Shown in pieces: positions 28,801 to 43,300 of a stretch of DNA of 64,000 nt; positions within the stretch are counted from its first letter, which is position 1; the number at the start of each line of letters is the position of its first letter. The translations under genes and the position numbers were made by a program. The notes below the pieces were generated by a model that worked only from the letters and a program-made list of their open reading frames with translations, was not told the DNA's origin and did no database searches. The stretch is from Perca fluviatilis (lineage: Eukaryota; Chordata; Actinopteri; Perciformes; Percidae). The stretch spans positions 22,693,169 through 22,757,168 of the forward strand of contig NC_053126.1 in NCBI RefSeq assembly GCF_010015445.1, read 5' to 3'.

Positions 28801-31800
28801 CATCAAGTTATTTCCCTAACTTATTCTTACTATTTGTTATGAAACATCACCACCCTGCACAGTCACTGTTTGAGGAAGGGATGGAAGGAAGGAAGCAGGA
28901 ACAGTCTGTTTGTATACCAATGAATTCTTTGACATATTTCAACAGCCTGTACTGAAAAAAGAGACCTTTTACTGTACAGTTTATGTTCTTCCGTTTAAAA
29001 GAAACTTTGCTGAGGAGTTTCTTTTATGTGGCTTTTTCAGAGGCAGCTTTTCAGTTTGTCATTGCGTTTAATTGTCAAATTTTGAGGCTCGTTAATCGAG
29101 CAGCTCCGGCTTTGTTTACCGCAGTAACATGCATTCTAATGTCTGTCTTAATTAGACGATGTAGTCTTTATGTATGTGTTGGCTGGTAACTATTTTTCTG
29201 GTGGAGAGAAAAAGAGGATCTGTTTCCTGCAGAGGAAGACAAACTGTCATCAGAGAAACACCCAACTGGGGAAAAGAAGGGAGGCGCTGAAAACTGTTTT
29301 TCTGTTGATTTCCTGTGAAATATGACTCAAAGGCCATCATTTACAGACATCACTTCATCACTTCTTCTTTTTCTTCTTTTTGGAGTCTTTTTAGAAATAG
29401 AATATGAATTCAACTTTTTCCAAAGGGCATTCATGCAGGTGTTAAATACATCACAAGAGAGTGCCCATCCAGACATTTTAAACACTTAACAGTGTAATTT
29501 TCCTTAACCATCTTCTGTCTCCTTGCTGTCAGTTTCCATGCTAACCAATAAGCACCTGCAGATTTGCTGCTGACCCGTTGTCTCAGGCACGCAGGGTCAT
29601 CGTCGTCTTAATGGCCTCTTTTAGTTTGTCTGAGGTCATTGTGTGTGTGTGTGTGTGTTTTGCCAATGGCAGAACTGTGTCAGAAGAAGTAATAATTCAT
29701 TACATTTATATAGTGCTTTATCATAGATTCGGGGGGGGGGACTACTCTCTAACACCACCAATGTGTAGCACCCACATGGGTGATGCATGGCAGCCTTACT
29801 ACACCAGACGCTGACTACACATCAGCTTGGTAGAGAGGGAGGGGAACATATTTTCAGTGGTGGGGAAAACCAGAGCAAACCCTCGCAGACATGGGAAGAA
29901 CATGCAGACGCCACACAGAAAGGCCTGGGATGACCAGGGTTCGAACCCCACACCTTCTTGCTGTGAGGCCACAGTGCTAACCATTGGGCCACCGTGCTGC
30001 CAAAGAAGCAGGGATAAGAGCCGGATCTGTGTGAGAACTGACAATGAGGTGGCGTTAATAAAATAAAACAGCTTGCAAGACGATTCTGCAGTGTTTGTAC
30101 AACTTATATTTGAGTGGAACTCCAAACTTGACCTTTTTTTTTTAGATGCAAGTGTAATTGGAGGCCAAACACACATTTTAAAGGTACCAGGATGTTATAT
30201 CATAATACTCTGAGTTCTTTTTTTATGCCTCTACGCCAGCAACAGCCATGGCCGGAGGCAGAACTCCTATGCTAACTATGCCAACATTTAACACAAATGT
30301 CTAATACGATAAAATGATGACATTTTATATCCAAAAGGTTAAAGGTTAACTTTTCTGTGACATTATTCAACGACCTAACTCAGGAACAGAAAGGGAGACA
30401 TTTGGCTGGTGGTGATAAAATAGATCTTCTGTGCTACCTTTTTTATTACATTGCTTCAAAGTCTTCACTACATATATTATATGAGTCTGGACAGACATGG
30501 ATATAAACTACATCTTGACTAGTTGGCACCATCCTCATTTTAGTTTGGCAGTTTTGGTATCTAAAATGACTCAAGTTGTAGTGCAACTGTTGGATAGTGT
30601 TTTATATTTCCTTCAGCTGGCCTTTTGTGTTGTGAAACAAGCTTTCCTGCAGAGTTTCCTGAACACTCTGTGAATGCCTTTCTTTCTGTGAATCATTATG
30701 TTTTGTACTAAACAAGAAAAGACAGAAAAAGATTATTTTCCTGCTAACGTTATTGCACTGTACATCATATAATCAGCAATCATGTGGAGAATAAGGACAT
30801 TTGTGGGCATGTTGTAGTTTATGTGCTTCAATGATACTCCCATGGTGCATTAGCAGTGGTTATCCAGCACTTTGTACAGCGTGCAGTGCAACATCCAGCT
30901 GGTCTTAACAGCAGAGATGTTAACTCCTTCTCCACAGAGTATGTATTCAGCCTTGCCTGGTCTGCTGGATGGGAACCCGTTCTCAGAGGGCGGTCAGCTG
31001 CGAGTGCCTGATGGACTCGCCGGCATCCTGGAGGTGCTGAAGGAAGCGCTGAAGCTTCTCACAGCCTTCCAGGTCCATCCAGACATCTCGTTGCAACTCT
31101 GTGCCTACCTGTTCTTCTTCATCAACGCATCGCTGTTCAACGCCCTCATGGAGAGAGGTGAGACTTCATCTCACTTTCATTAAGAAACTTGACCGGTTTC
31201 AACTTTTGTTTTAGCAACTGCTTCTGTTCAGACTGAATTAGCTCCACAGCTATTGGATGGATTGACATTCATGTTTCCTATGTGATGCCTCATGCTGACT
31301 TTGGTGATCCTCTAACTTTTTTCTCTAGCACCACTTAGAGATTCACATTTGTAGTTTTAAGTTAATTGTTTTGACAAGTATTGGATTGATTGCCATGGCG
31401 TTTGGTTGTAATAACTTTGGTGATGAAGGACAACATTTCCATTTGTCTGATGTTGGCTTATGACCATATACCTGCAAAACTTCTTTCTGTTTAGTGCTAA
31501 TTTGCAAATGCTAGCATGATAACATGCTAAACTAAAATGGTGAACATGGAAAACATACCTGCTAAACATCAGCATTGTCATTATGATTGTGAGCATGTTT
31601 GAATGCTAATGTTAGCAATTAGCGTGAGTACAACCTTGCACAGCTGCTAGCATGTCAGTGGACTAATTATTAATATAGAAAAAAAAAATGCACACAAAGG
31701 GCTGTCATTAGGTGCTGATCATTGGAAGTAGATTTGAAAGTAAGAAAAAAGTGACGCAACCGTGTTGAAAATCAACAATCAATTTTTGATTTTGAAGAGG

Positions 31801-34800
31801 GCCGAAACATCATCAAAATAAATAGAGACATGCATACGGAGCCAGAAATATGACCTGAATTTCTTGCCTATATTCTTACACAATTTAATTACAAAAAGCC
31901 ATTAATTAATTAATTAATTAATTAATTAATTGTTTCACCCAGAGTTTGCAACATTTAGATTGAAAGCATTCAAAATTAAGAGCATTTAAGCATTTCTGTA
32001 ACCAGGCTAATAGCATTAATACTTATTCTGCTATTCTAACTTATTTTATTACATGCCTGTACTGCTACTGAATGTAAAAACTATCTATCTATGTCAAGCA
32101 TTGATTAGGTTGCACATGAATATCATTCTGTAATTTTTGACTGATTTGTTTCAGGATCTGTTGCTGGGTTCTACCAGTGGTCCCGAGGTGTTCAGATCCG
32201 GGCCAACCTGGACCTGCTGATGGACTGGATCCAGAGCATCGGTCTGGGCGATCTGGCCAGCGAGTTCTTCCAGAAGCTTTCTGCTGCTGTCAATCTGCTG
32301 GCCACACCCAAAGAAACCCTCCTGCAGGTCAGAGGACATCTGTTTCTCCTTTCCTGTTTGTCTCTCCGTGGGCGGGTGTAGCCTCGAGAGTCGAGTCATG
32401 TAAGCGTCAGCATGAATGTTTTTGTTGTCTTAAAGGTGTCAGTACAACATTGGTTATGTATGTTTATGTATGAGGTGCAAGACGTTTCACTTAACCCTTC
32501 CCACTGCAGAAATGCAACTCCTACTCTTTTCCACAGCGACTTATTGTTGCCAAACATTGTGACTAATTATGCCATAAAGACTGTGGAAGCATGTTTTTGG
32601 TTTACAGTTATAGTAGCGCTGATGCACTTTAACTCCCACGGTGCCATTCACATTGAACAGATATGAGGAAATGGCCTGCAGGAACAAAGTAAATACACTA
32701 AAATGATCAACTCATGACATCATGGTGTAAACAAAGGCTTGGCCATCACTTACGTCACTTAAAGTCCTATGGACCTGAGTATATCCTGTTAGCCAGAGCA
32801 TTTATGTAATACATTATCAGTTTAAAGCCTACTTATTTTGATGTAAAGCAAGTGTAAACATTTGGCCAAGAGCACAAATGACATTTTAATGTTCAAAGAC
32901 ACAGATACACATTAGAGTAAAGGCATTTTAGATCTATATAGTTTCAGTTTATGCTCAGGAATAACATACTGTATCCCTCAAACAATGCTGTACATCACTA
33001 GAACAACAACTTTATATCTGCTTTCACTTGTGTTTAGTCTTTGCTGTGCAGTTGTAGCTTGCCAACTTAACATTCAATCCCTCCTTAAGCACACCATTCT
33101 CTAGTTACCCATTCAAATATTGTTTACACTTTGTACCGCAGAAGGAAGCTGAGCTCTTACTTGGCTGGTTAATAAACACATAAAGAGAAACTGGCACGTA
33201 CAATTAGCCAGGTATGACATATAAGGAACAATAGGTCGCACAAAAGTACAAACCTTTTACTCATTCACAGTTCACAGTCTGTTACACTTGAAAAGATGTT
33301 TATGTGGTGAAGCGGCCATGTGCTGCTATTGATTGTGTACTTATATAGAATAGAAAAGGCAGCTTATATGTACATTACAAATTAAATGTATTATTATTAT
33401 TATTATTATAAAAGCCCAATCTATCAAATGAATTGCCTGTAATTCTTTGTGAGATCATTACTTCTTGGGTTAAATTAATGTGCGACATAACTTAGTTAAA
33501 CTACTTAGTTATTTATGTTAGGTACGTGACAGATTTGAAAACCAATCGCTGTCTAATATGCAGAGGGAACAGTCAGTACAGAGAGCGGAAACATACTGTC
33601 ATCGTAGCTATCAGCCACACTGTCATCGTAGCTATCAGCCACTGCCAGTTACAAACTAACAAGCTAACGAACAACATCAACAAATAAAAAACACTAACTA
33701 CACTTACTATTCTAATACATCTGCTAGTCGCCGATTTTGGTGCACAACATACTCTTCATCTGAGTCTGCGTCTGAATAGTCTGGCCCACCGGATGTACAG
33801 TGCTGAGATAAAGCCTGAGATGCGCTGGATGTCCCTCCCCTTTCGCTATCTCCGCTATCTGTTTTGCAAGGGCAACGCCGCTGAATCCGGGGCTTAGCGC
33901 TGCCCAAGACGGTTGTGATTGGTTTAGTCAACCTGGTTTGAAGAAATACAAACAAGCCAGAGCAGTGGTGGTGGGCAGCGCAGAGGCCAGGTTTCTCAAT
34001 GAGGGAGAAATATGTGCTTCCAGCCCATTTTCAAAGTTTGTTTTACTTTTTATGTAAGCAGAGTATTTTACTTCAAAATGTGTCTGGAGCTGGGTTGATA
34101 GATAAGACTGTAGAAGTGAAGCTTAAACATCTCAATCTTCCCCTGGTGGCTGGCTGCAGTATAGGTCATAAATTCCGCCCACTCCATTTTGAGCGATGGA
34201 TAGTCTCGCATTGCCAGACCTTCCTCCACAGCGCTGCGGAGGAGAGTCTGGCTAGTCCACAAAGCATTCCGGGATTGGTGAAAACTTGCTCTGGTTTATT
34301 GACATTTCTTTAAACCAATCACAATCGTCTTGGGCGACGCTAAGCCCCGGACACAGTGACGTTGCCTCTGCTAAATAGCCTCGGGAAGGAACTTGTTTTG
34401 GTGGAACATGTAAGTTCAAAAGTTGTTTTAGTCGTGCAACAGAAAACTCAGATTGGACAGATAGTCTAGCTAGCTGTCTGGATTTACCCTGCAGAGATCT
34501 GAGGAGCAGTTAACCATAGTCCTCATGAGTCCATCAGAGTTTAGAATGCCAACACAAAGAAAGCGGAAAGTGACGGACATCCGGCCTAAAAAGAGGGACA
34601 TCCAGTGGAATTTCCGGTGGCACCCAAACAATCCCGGAAGTGGAACGTCCTTCGATATAGACTAGCGGATGGGACATGGGTCAAGCTAAAAAAATCAAGA
34701 AGCACATCATACATTTTCCCCATAGATGGTTTCCGTCCTTTTAGGTTGTTCTGATTACGCTGATGCTTGTTGAAGTGCTCATTTTTCTGATCAGGTTGGT

Positions 34801-37800
34801 CACTACAGCGCTATTTTGGGATCATTTTTGTACAGTGGGAGAAAGTGAAGACGCGTTGTCCATCTTTATGTACAGTCTGTGGTCTGGAGGGGGACTTTAA
34901 GATATTCGAGCTGACCACAGAACTCATTTGAAATTGATATGACCCTGCTCTGTATTAGTGGGAGTAACTGTGTTAAATATGAGGCCCAGTTTTACACAGC
35001 TGTTTTCACTGTATGACGCACAGTTGTGATACCAGCCTGAAAGATCTCCAGGGCACAGCACCAACCCCCACAGCACCAACCCCCCCTCAGGACACAGCTG
35101 TTGAAAGCTGTGTCTCGTCGGTTTGTGGGATTGGACTGTTGCTAGGAAGCTTGTGGTTTTATGTGTCCTTGCCCTGGCATGAGGTCACTTTGTGGCTGCT
35201 GCAACAGAGCACACACCCTTGACAGATTTTTCCATCTGGAGTTCTGGGCTTTTAGGAAACTGAATTGGCTCACTTGCACAAATTGTAAATTACACCAGAG
35301 GGATGTGGCGCTGCTTGTTTTGCCTGTATGGGGAACGCAACATCTGAGGAGTTATTTTAGGAGAAAATAGCTTCCAAACATTAAATCTCAGACATAACAG
35401 ACAGACATTTTTAAATGTCTGCAGTTTATATGCAGCATTTAAACTTCACCTTCTGTTGAGCTTAGTGTGGTGTCTGTGTTATAAGAGAAGGGCAGGGACA
35501 CAACATTTAAGTTATGGTTTCTATGGTGGCCCCGGCATGTCTGGGCAAAAACCTGCTTCCACCAATTCAACTGTAAACAGACTGAATGAACTATGTAATG
35601 TTTGTAGTAATCACATGCTTGTCATGGCAAGTGACTCACCTTTCCTTATCCTCAAGCTACTTTCTGTAGTTATCAGAAGATCAAATATTATCCTTCTCGA
35701 GGGTGTCATATTTCATGATAAGAAACCTTAGACACTGAGTGGAGAGATAATGAAAAGTTTACACTTCTTGCGCTGCACAGAGTAGAATGACATGTTAATT
35801 ATAATACACTCACCTTTTAATCCAGTGCAGAGTAAACACAGGTATGGAGCTTTGAAGAAAAGCTGCATTGATTTAAAACAACTTAAAGTGCTCATAATCT
35901 GTTTTCACCAGGGAGAAATATTTTCCCAAGAGGATTTTTTACCACAGGAACAAACTATTTACTAGATCATATAATTGGTTTAAAGTACTCGGCATGCAAA
36001 TGAGAGAGTAGCATGATGGGAAAGTACTTGTTTCTCCATCTCAGTCATTCTCGCAATGACTACAAAGAGCTTTTGTGGCTCGTTCTTTAAGATGAAACCA
36101 TCACTTTTACAATTCTGCATTTTTATTGTTAAGGGGTTTAGAATAAGTTGTTTGCTTCATGTGTCTCAGTGTTTTTTCTTTGTTGTTTTATGTCCGTCCA
36201 GGCGTCCTGGGCTTCTCTCAGGACTGAATTTGCTGCCCTGAACGCTGCTCAGCTTCACCACATGCTGAGGGAGTACAGCTCTGGTAAAGCCTGTCCCACC
36301 GGATGGACCCCGTCCCCGGATGATGCAGAGGACACTATCAGGACGGGTGAGACGCGTACACCATCCTTAAAGTGATGGTTCGGAGTAATTTCACCCTAGG
36401 CTGCTTTGCACCTTGACCTCGAGCCAAACAACCCCCCATAAGCTTTTTTCCCTTGTTATAACGTTGGTCGAGTTAGCATATCAGCTGGTTAGCTTAGTGC
36501 AGGCGCTAATGGATCTCGTAAATTACTCCACTAATAATGCCCGGAATGATACCAAACGTCTACAGTAGTACAAATAGTTCCTGTACTTATAAAACGAGGC
36601 ATTAGAAAGTTTGTAACTACACCAGAAGTATATTTAAATAACACTCGTCTGATGGATACTCTTCTCGGCTGCTACCGCGCAAGATCTCGCATAGAGCACA
36701 ACATCTATTGCTTTTAAACCGCAGCCGGGATATATACAACTGTGTGGCGTCTTGTCCTATCGCCTCACACTGCAGTAGTTGCTTCTGCTGTTCACTCGCT
36801 TCATGATTCTTCTTAACCAGTAGTCTCTTCTGGCAATAGATGTTGTGCTCTGTGTGTGATCTCGCGCGGTAGCAGCCGAGAGGAGTATCCATTAGCGCCA
36901 GCACTAAGCTAACCAGCTGATAACGCTAACTCGACCAACGTTATAACAAGGGAAAAAAGCTTATGGGGGGTTGTTTAGCTCGAGGTCAAGGTGCAAAGCA
37001 GCCTAGGGTGAAATTACTCCGAACCATCACTAAGATAAATGTTTAATCCACAATTTCATTGACAAAAACACATAATTTGCAAATAATTTCATAGTTAATT
37101 GTTTTAGTCATGTTTGTCACATATCATATATTTTGGTTGGACAAAACAAGCCATTTCAAGACGTCACTGTGGTTTCTGGTAAACTAGGATTGGGTTTTGT
37201 TTTTAACTTTTTTTTTTTACATTTCATGGCGATTAATTCATTAAGTGAGATGAACCATAATAAAAATAATTGTTAATTGCAGCTTGAGACCTTTTCTCTC
37301 TCTCTCTCTCTTTCTGGGTAAAATCTTGAATTTGAATAATAATACATACTCTATAGTAAATAAATGATTATTCATCATCAGTTAAGAATAAAGGTAACAT
37401 AAAGGTCTTACAAGTTCATGTGCAGGGTGTTTTAGTTTTCGTAGATAGAAGTTTGAGGATTTACTCGCATGTATTTTAAATATTAAAAATATAGATGAAA
37501 ATCTGTTTTTAAAACATTAAGAATGCCAAATGACGACCCTGTTGACTGTAAACAGCAGTAACCAGACTCCATTCAGCAGGAATCTATTGCATGTCCAAAC
37601 TTGACAGCAGACATGCTTCACTGCACAAGACTTCATATAAACAACAATAACTGTAATAACTGTTCAGAAGCATCTATCATAATCTAATGTGCACCTACTT
37701 TATATCAACTTATTATACTTGACTTCATCAAGTCTTGTGCAGTTAAATGAGCATTCCTTCTTTTATGTTTCTCTGTTAGACACTTTTGGTTGACAGGGAC

Positions 37801-40293
37801 CATAAGAGATGTGTTGAAAAAAAGATATTAAATAAATAATCATTAACTTTTTGAAATGTATAAAGGAACCCTTAAATAGTTAAATAATTGAGGAATTATT
37901 ATTAAGCGTTTATTTTTATATAGTTTTGGCATCTTCCCCAATAGTTTTTTAATGTATTTCTCTAATCTGCACGTATATCTAATGTATATCTAATCTAATC
38001 TATACTTCTCTAATTTCACTTTTTTGAAATTTCACATTGTGAAATGAAATGTGACATGAAATCATATGTCATAGGGAAAAAAATGCCATTTTGAAATAAA
38101 CATGTCTATAATAAAATAAATAAAGATCTCTAATATAACACTTTTTTTTATAAAGAAAATGTTTTTCTAAAAAGAAAATCTTAAATTATTTCACAATTCA
38201 TTGATTTATTTATATATTGAAGACAATTTGTTTGTTTATTTATTTCACACTGGCCTATTTATTTGTTTAATATTGCTCACTTTGGGACCCCATAGCGGAT
38301 GAAAATCCCTTTATATTCACAATGTACTCCTTTTAAAAGTAATCAGGGCTTTTTTTAACCAAAAGTCTGGGGAGAAAAAAATCCATGTGATTAATCTTAT
38401 GTTGTAATTATAACAAAAGTACACCTCCACACTGACACTCACATGCATTTATAAGCGGTAGCCTTCGTCTTAATCTGTGTGAATAATCCTGTCCGGTCAG
38501 TCTGTCTCCACCTCGCTCTCACCTGTTCTCACCTCTTACTTCACTCAGATCGACTCCATCCTGCTGCATAAAAAAAACAAAAAAACATTGACTGATCTTG
38601 CAACAGTTGCATCAGTCCTGTACTGTATTTACAGCTTTTAGTTTGGGTTTAACTCAATTACAGCAGCTTTACTGAAAAGTTACAGGATTGAATTTCATTA
38701 GAAAGCTGTAATGAAGCTTGGGTCATTTGTGATGGATGACTCTCTCTCCTCCTGCAGCCGACATCCTGGAGAACTTTGACAACCACCCACCGCTCATCCT
38801 GCCCAGCAGCACCTTTCACCTGGAGCTGGGTAAACCCGTCGTGGAGCCCGCTCTGTTCCAGCAGCTCGGTCATCTGCAGGAGTTCATACGCCAACTCCCT
38901 CGCAGTGAAACCCAAGCCGAGCCCGATGCGGAGGAACAGGTAACAAGCTCTCTGACCCAAGAGCAGGAAATGAGACACCTTGAGGTTTATACATCTGCTA
39001 TTGATTGACTTTATGTTCCTCAGACTCTTAATGGGACGCCCACAGACAGGCAGTCTCTGACCTCACCCTCCGTCAATGTCTTCCAGGACACTGCCCATCA
39101 GGGGGTCTCTGACCCGGTTACCTGCCCCTCCCCTGAGGCAGACCGGGACCGTAGCCACCCTGCAGAGCCGCCTCAGGCCAGAGGATCTCATGGTGACCTG
39201 AGCAGCTGTGAGGCAGTCCTGACCCAGAAGCTGAAGAGCCTGGAGCTGCAGAACACCCTCCCAGGACAGGCCGACATGACTTACCACAAGAGCCTGGCAC
39301 TGGACCCGTCCTGCCTGCTGACGCCGCCCAACACCCCGCAGGGTATGGAGTTGGCCGAGCTGGAGGCTGATTTGCAGGAGGGCGCCCGCCAGCAAAAGAA
39401 AGGTAACTGAAGACGCAGGGGACTTTACTGTTGCTCCCAGTAAATGTAATTTAACAGAGAAACATTTCAATCCATCAGGGATCTTTGTCAGGCATTTTCA
39501 AGCCAACACCATAGAACTGAATAAACAATGCATACAAATATAAACATATTCCTCACTCAGGTGATTGTGATCTGCATGTCAATGTACTCTCAGATTGGAG
39601 CAATCAGAGCAGAGCTGGATAACACTGCCTGATGCTCCCATACAAGGGACAAAGCGTGCCTCTAAGAAACAATATATACAGTATATTATACAAGAACATA
39701 TTAATTCCAATAAACCAGATAAAAGATAATTATCCGAAGAGAATATAGAAAAATATAGAAAAAATAAATAAATTGAAAAAATAGAAAATAAAATAAAACA
39801 TTACTTGGCCCAAAAAGGTTTAAATTACAAAAGCAAACTATCAATGGCCCGACATTTGTTAATAGTTACAGGAGGGGAAAAAAAGAAAAGAAAAGGGATC
39901 TATTACCGTGTTTTAGAAAAATAAAAATATATTCATATTCATATAAATCTGTTAAAGTGTTATGTGCATCATACATACATACAAACCAGTTTGTTCTAAC
40001 TATAAATGATTTCAAAAAATAATAATTTTGACCTGATGATTAAAAAAAAAAAAAAAAAAAGGCAGAAGATCACCAAAGTCATTAGAATGAATTATCTAGA
40101 GAGCATACATATCTGTAGCAAATTGAATGGTAATCCATCTAATAGTAGTAAAGGAAAAGTCAGAGGATCACTGAAGTCGGGAGGATTTATCATCTGGGAA
40201 CGTGGTTGTTGAGATAAAAATCATCAGATGAATCAATAATGAAAGCAGTCATTTGTTGAGCTCTCGTGCATACTTTAGAAAACGCATATTAAA

Positions 40294-40333
<40 letters not shown>

Positions 40334-43300
40334 TTTAACAAACATGGCTTCACAGATGCTTCTAAGTGTTCCTTTAAAGCCACTAACAGCTGAGAAACAT
40401 TAACTGAAACCTGGAAACAGAAGATAATAATTGAGTGAGTGTGTACATGTACAAAGAAAGCCCTGAAACAAAGAGTCAACCACATGTGATGAGAAAGTTG
40501 ACATCATTTTAAAAGGCCCATTCATGGCTTCACTTACACACAGCAGGTTTTGATCCAAATGACTCACAGCTCTGTCACTAAGAATACGGCCGCTTCGCTT
40601 CAAACCTTGTCCCCTGTTACTAACGTCTGGAATGAGGTCTACTTTAAAAGCTTGTTCACTTCCTCTGACTGAATCTATTAAGGAAAGTATTTAGTGACTT
40701 GACCTTCGAGGACCCGCTGCATATTTGTTCCAGGTCCACATAAAGGTAACCCTGACATAAAAGAGGTGGAGCGCCTTCCCAGTCCTCCCTTCATCTTTTC
40801 ACTGACTCTTGGAGGTTGAGGAATTTCAAGTGGGAGGCTGTGCAGGGTGGGCTCGCTCTGCAAAGGAAAGAGGGTTTCCTCTCCCACCCCTATTGTTTGG
40901 ACACCTCCGTCATGAGGTCATCTGTGGGAGGGAGAGGGAGTCAGAGTGAGAGTCGACTACTTCACTTTATGTCTAAGGAAATGATACTGCAGCATTTCTG
41001 ACATAGTGTGGACCCGGTATCTAAGCCTGAGAGCTGGTGTTACAACATATTTTCATCACATCATCGTTACTTTGTACGAGTGGTTGTTGTTGTTACGTTA
41101 TTCAGTGTTAAAAAAACAGGTGATGGATAGGCGAAGTACCCGATAATAAATGAGGTATAATTGGGTCATATTTTCTGACGACACTTGATAGATTTTTATT
41201 GAGTTATTGAGTCTTAAAAGAAGGTGAGATCCAGTAAATGCCAAGTATCTAATTATCACTGGATGACGTAATTTTCTTTTAATTTCCAGGTACCGGTTGA
41301 TAATCAGATCACATCAGAAAATAGGGACATTAAACAAAAATATACAGCATTTCGATATTGTCAGGTACTTTTCTTTCACCGCTTGTACAAAGGAGCATCC
41401 ATGCAACAGCGTGGACACATTGGGTCTCACTCAGAAAGTGGAGGCTAGAATTAACAATTACCATTAACATGACATAAACCAGGTGTCATTCAAAGAAGAA
41501 ACTGTGTCAATTTATGGTTTCATTTCATCCGAATAAGTGACATGAGTAAATTACAGTATCGACATCTGTGAAGAAAAATAAGTCAAACTTAAATTTATTC
41601 AGTTTGCTAATAACAATTTTGACCAAATAAATACAGGAGTCAAAACAGACGTTAAGGATATATATGCTGATTTCTTACTAGATTCATCAGTGTTGTTCTC
41701 AGGAGAGAGAAGGCTTTTATCTAACAAGGCCTGTTGGTCCAGAAGCTCTCCTCAGATCTGAACCAGACCTTCAGAAACCCTTTTCGTCACACGTGATTGT
41801 GTGTATTTAAAAAGGTTCAACCTGTGTTAATGCGCTCCCTCACAGACCTCCCACTGTTGCTGGGTGCTGCTACAGAAAGGGTTTAAAGCCGGAGGATTGT
41901 GTTGATCCTAATCAGATGTCTTTACTCTCATTGGTTACTTCTTGTATTGTGTTTTCTCTGTTAGTGCTTTTTATTAAAGTCATTTGTTTAAAGGGTTTGA
42001 GGATTACATCAAAACAAAGCCATCTGGCACCATCTCTTTATGTACATGCTGTCCTAATTGGCAGTCGTTATTTCATACAATCTGCACAAGTGGTACTATA
42101 ATGTCTTCTACTATTTTGATCATCTATTAATCATTATTCAATCTATAAGTCATTTTAAAGAATAAATGTCAAACAACAGTCACCGGCTCTCAGATGTGGG
42201 AAATTGCCTCTTTCTTTCAGGTTTATATCATTTTATTTAATATTTGCTTTTAATATATTCTTTTTTTGGACTGTTTCTTGGGAAATAGAAGACATTTGAT
42301 GACGCCACCTGACACATTGGGATGGACATTTTCCACTAAATGTTTTATAGGCTAAACAATTAATACATGAATCAGATGAAAATTATCAGCACATTAATCG
42401 ATAATGAAACTATGGCCTTTCTTTACTTTTTTTCCAGCACTTAGTCCCCACTAGTCACTGACTTTCCTGGTGTAAAAGGAACATTTTACCTTGTATTATA
42501 TATATAAAAAGGGATGTCCAAATGCATTAAATTGACATTTTTAAGGTGGTTTTGGCCAAGTTTTCAGCTATTGTGGAAACCATGGAATTGGTTCATTTTG
42601 TTTACACCCTGATGGGTACCTGTGTATATCATCCCACCATGTGGAGCCGAACCTTGGCCTCCAGTGTATCTACCTCTGTGGTTTTGGCTAAACGACTAAT
42701 GTTATTTTGAAAGTTTGGTAATCCTTTAATCTGGCCCCAAGAATTACAGAGTGTGGTGATGTCAGGAGAGAAAAGAGCAGTGGCCGATCCGTCATGGGAA
42801 TTTACAGTTGGGTTGGTGCGTGGAATCTTAATCGGTGGAGGCATTGTTCGGGACAGGTCCTGCGTGGGGGGCAGACAGGCTGCATGTTGGGAAAAGGCAG
42901 GGGGATGTGGGGGTGATGGTGGAGCAGGAGCTTCAGGGGTGGGAACAGGTTTGTTTTTTGGGAATGCTACTGTTGCTGCGTTGTTGTCGTGACAGGACGA
43001 AACACATGAGGAAGACAGGGAGTCCCTGTTACAGCAGCGCAGCATGCTAACCTGTCTGCAGCTAACAGGTCTGATTTCAGGCAGCTCGGCAGATCATTTC
43101 AAAATGTAAAGACTTCATCTAATGTGCACCAAAGCTGGGTTTACTGTCTGGAGAACAAGATTATGAAAAGTTATGTTGAGTGTGCTGTTCTTGAAATAAA
43201 AAAAAGTATCACACACTCTGGCTTCATGTGCATATCTCTATTTATTCTGAAGACATTTCGGCCCTCAAACATCGTCAGAATAAATAGAGATATGCAATGG

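Noticed and set aside
29937..29949. GGGTTCGAACCCC as a tRNA gene
   Set aside because: Only the T-loop/B-box-like word is present; acceptor, D and anticodon arms cannot be formed. It belongs to a SINE-like repeat.
33707..33955. 82-codon minus-strand frame (with SDADSDEEY) as an exon
   Set aside because: It lies inside a repeat that recurs inverted at 34309, and has no matching partner exon.
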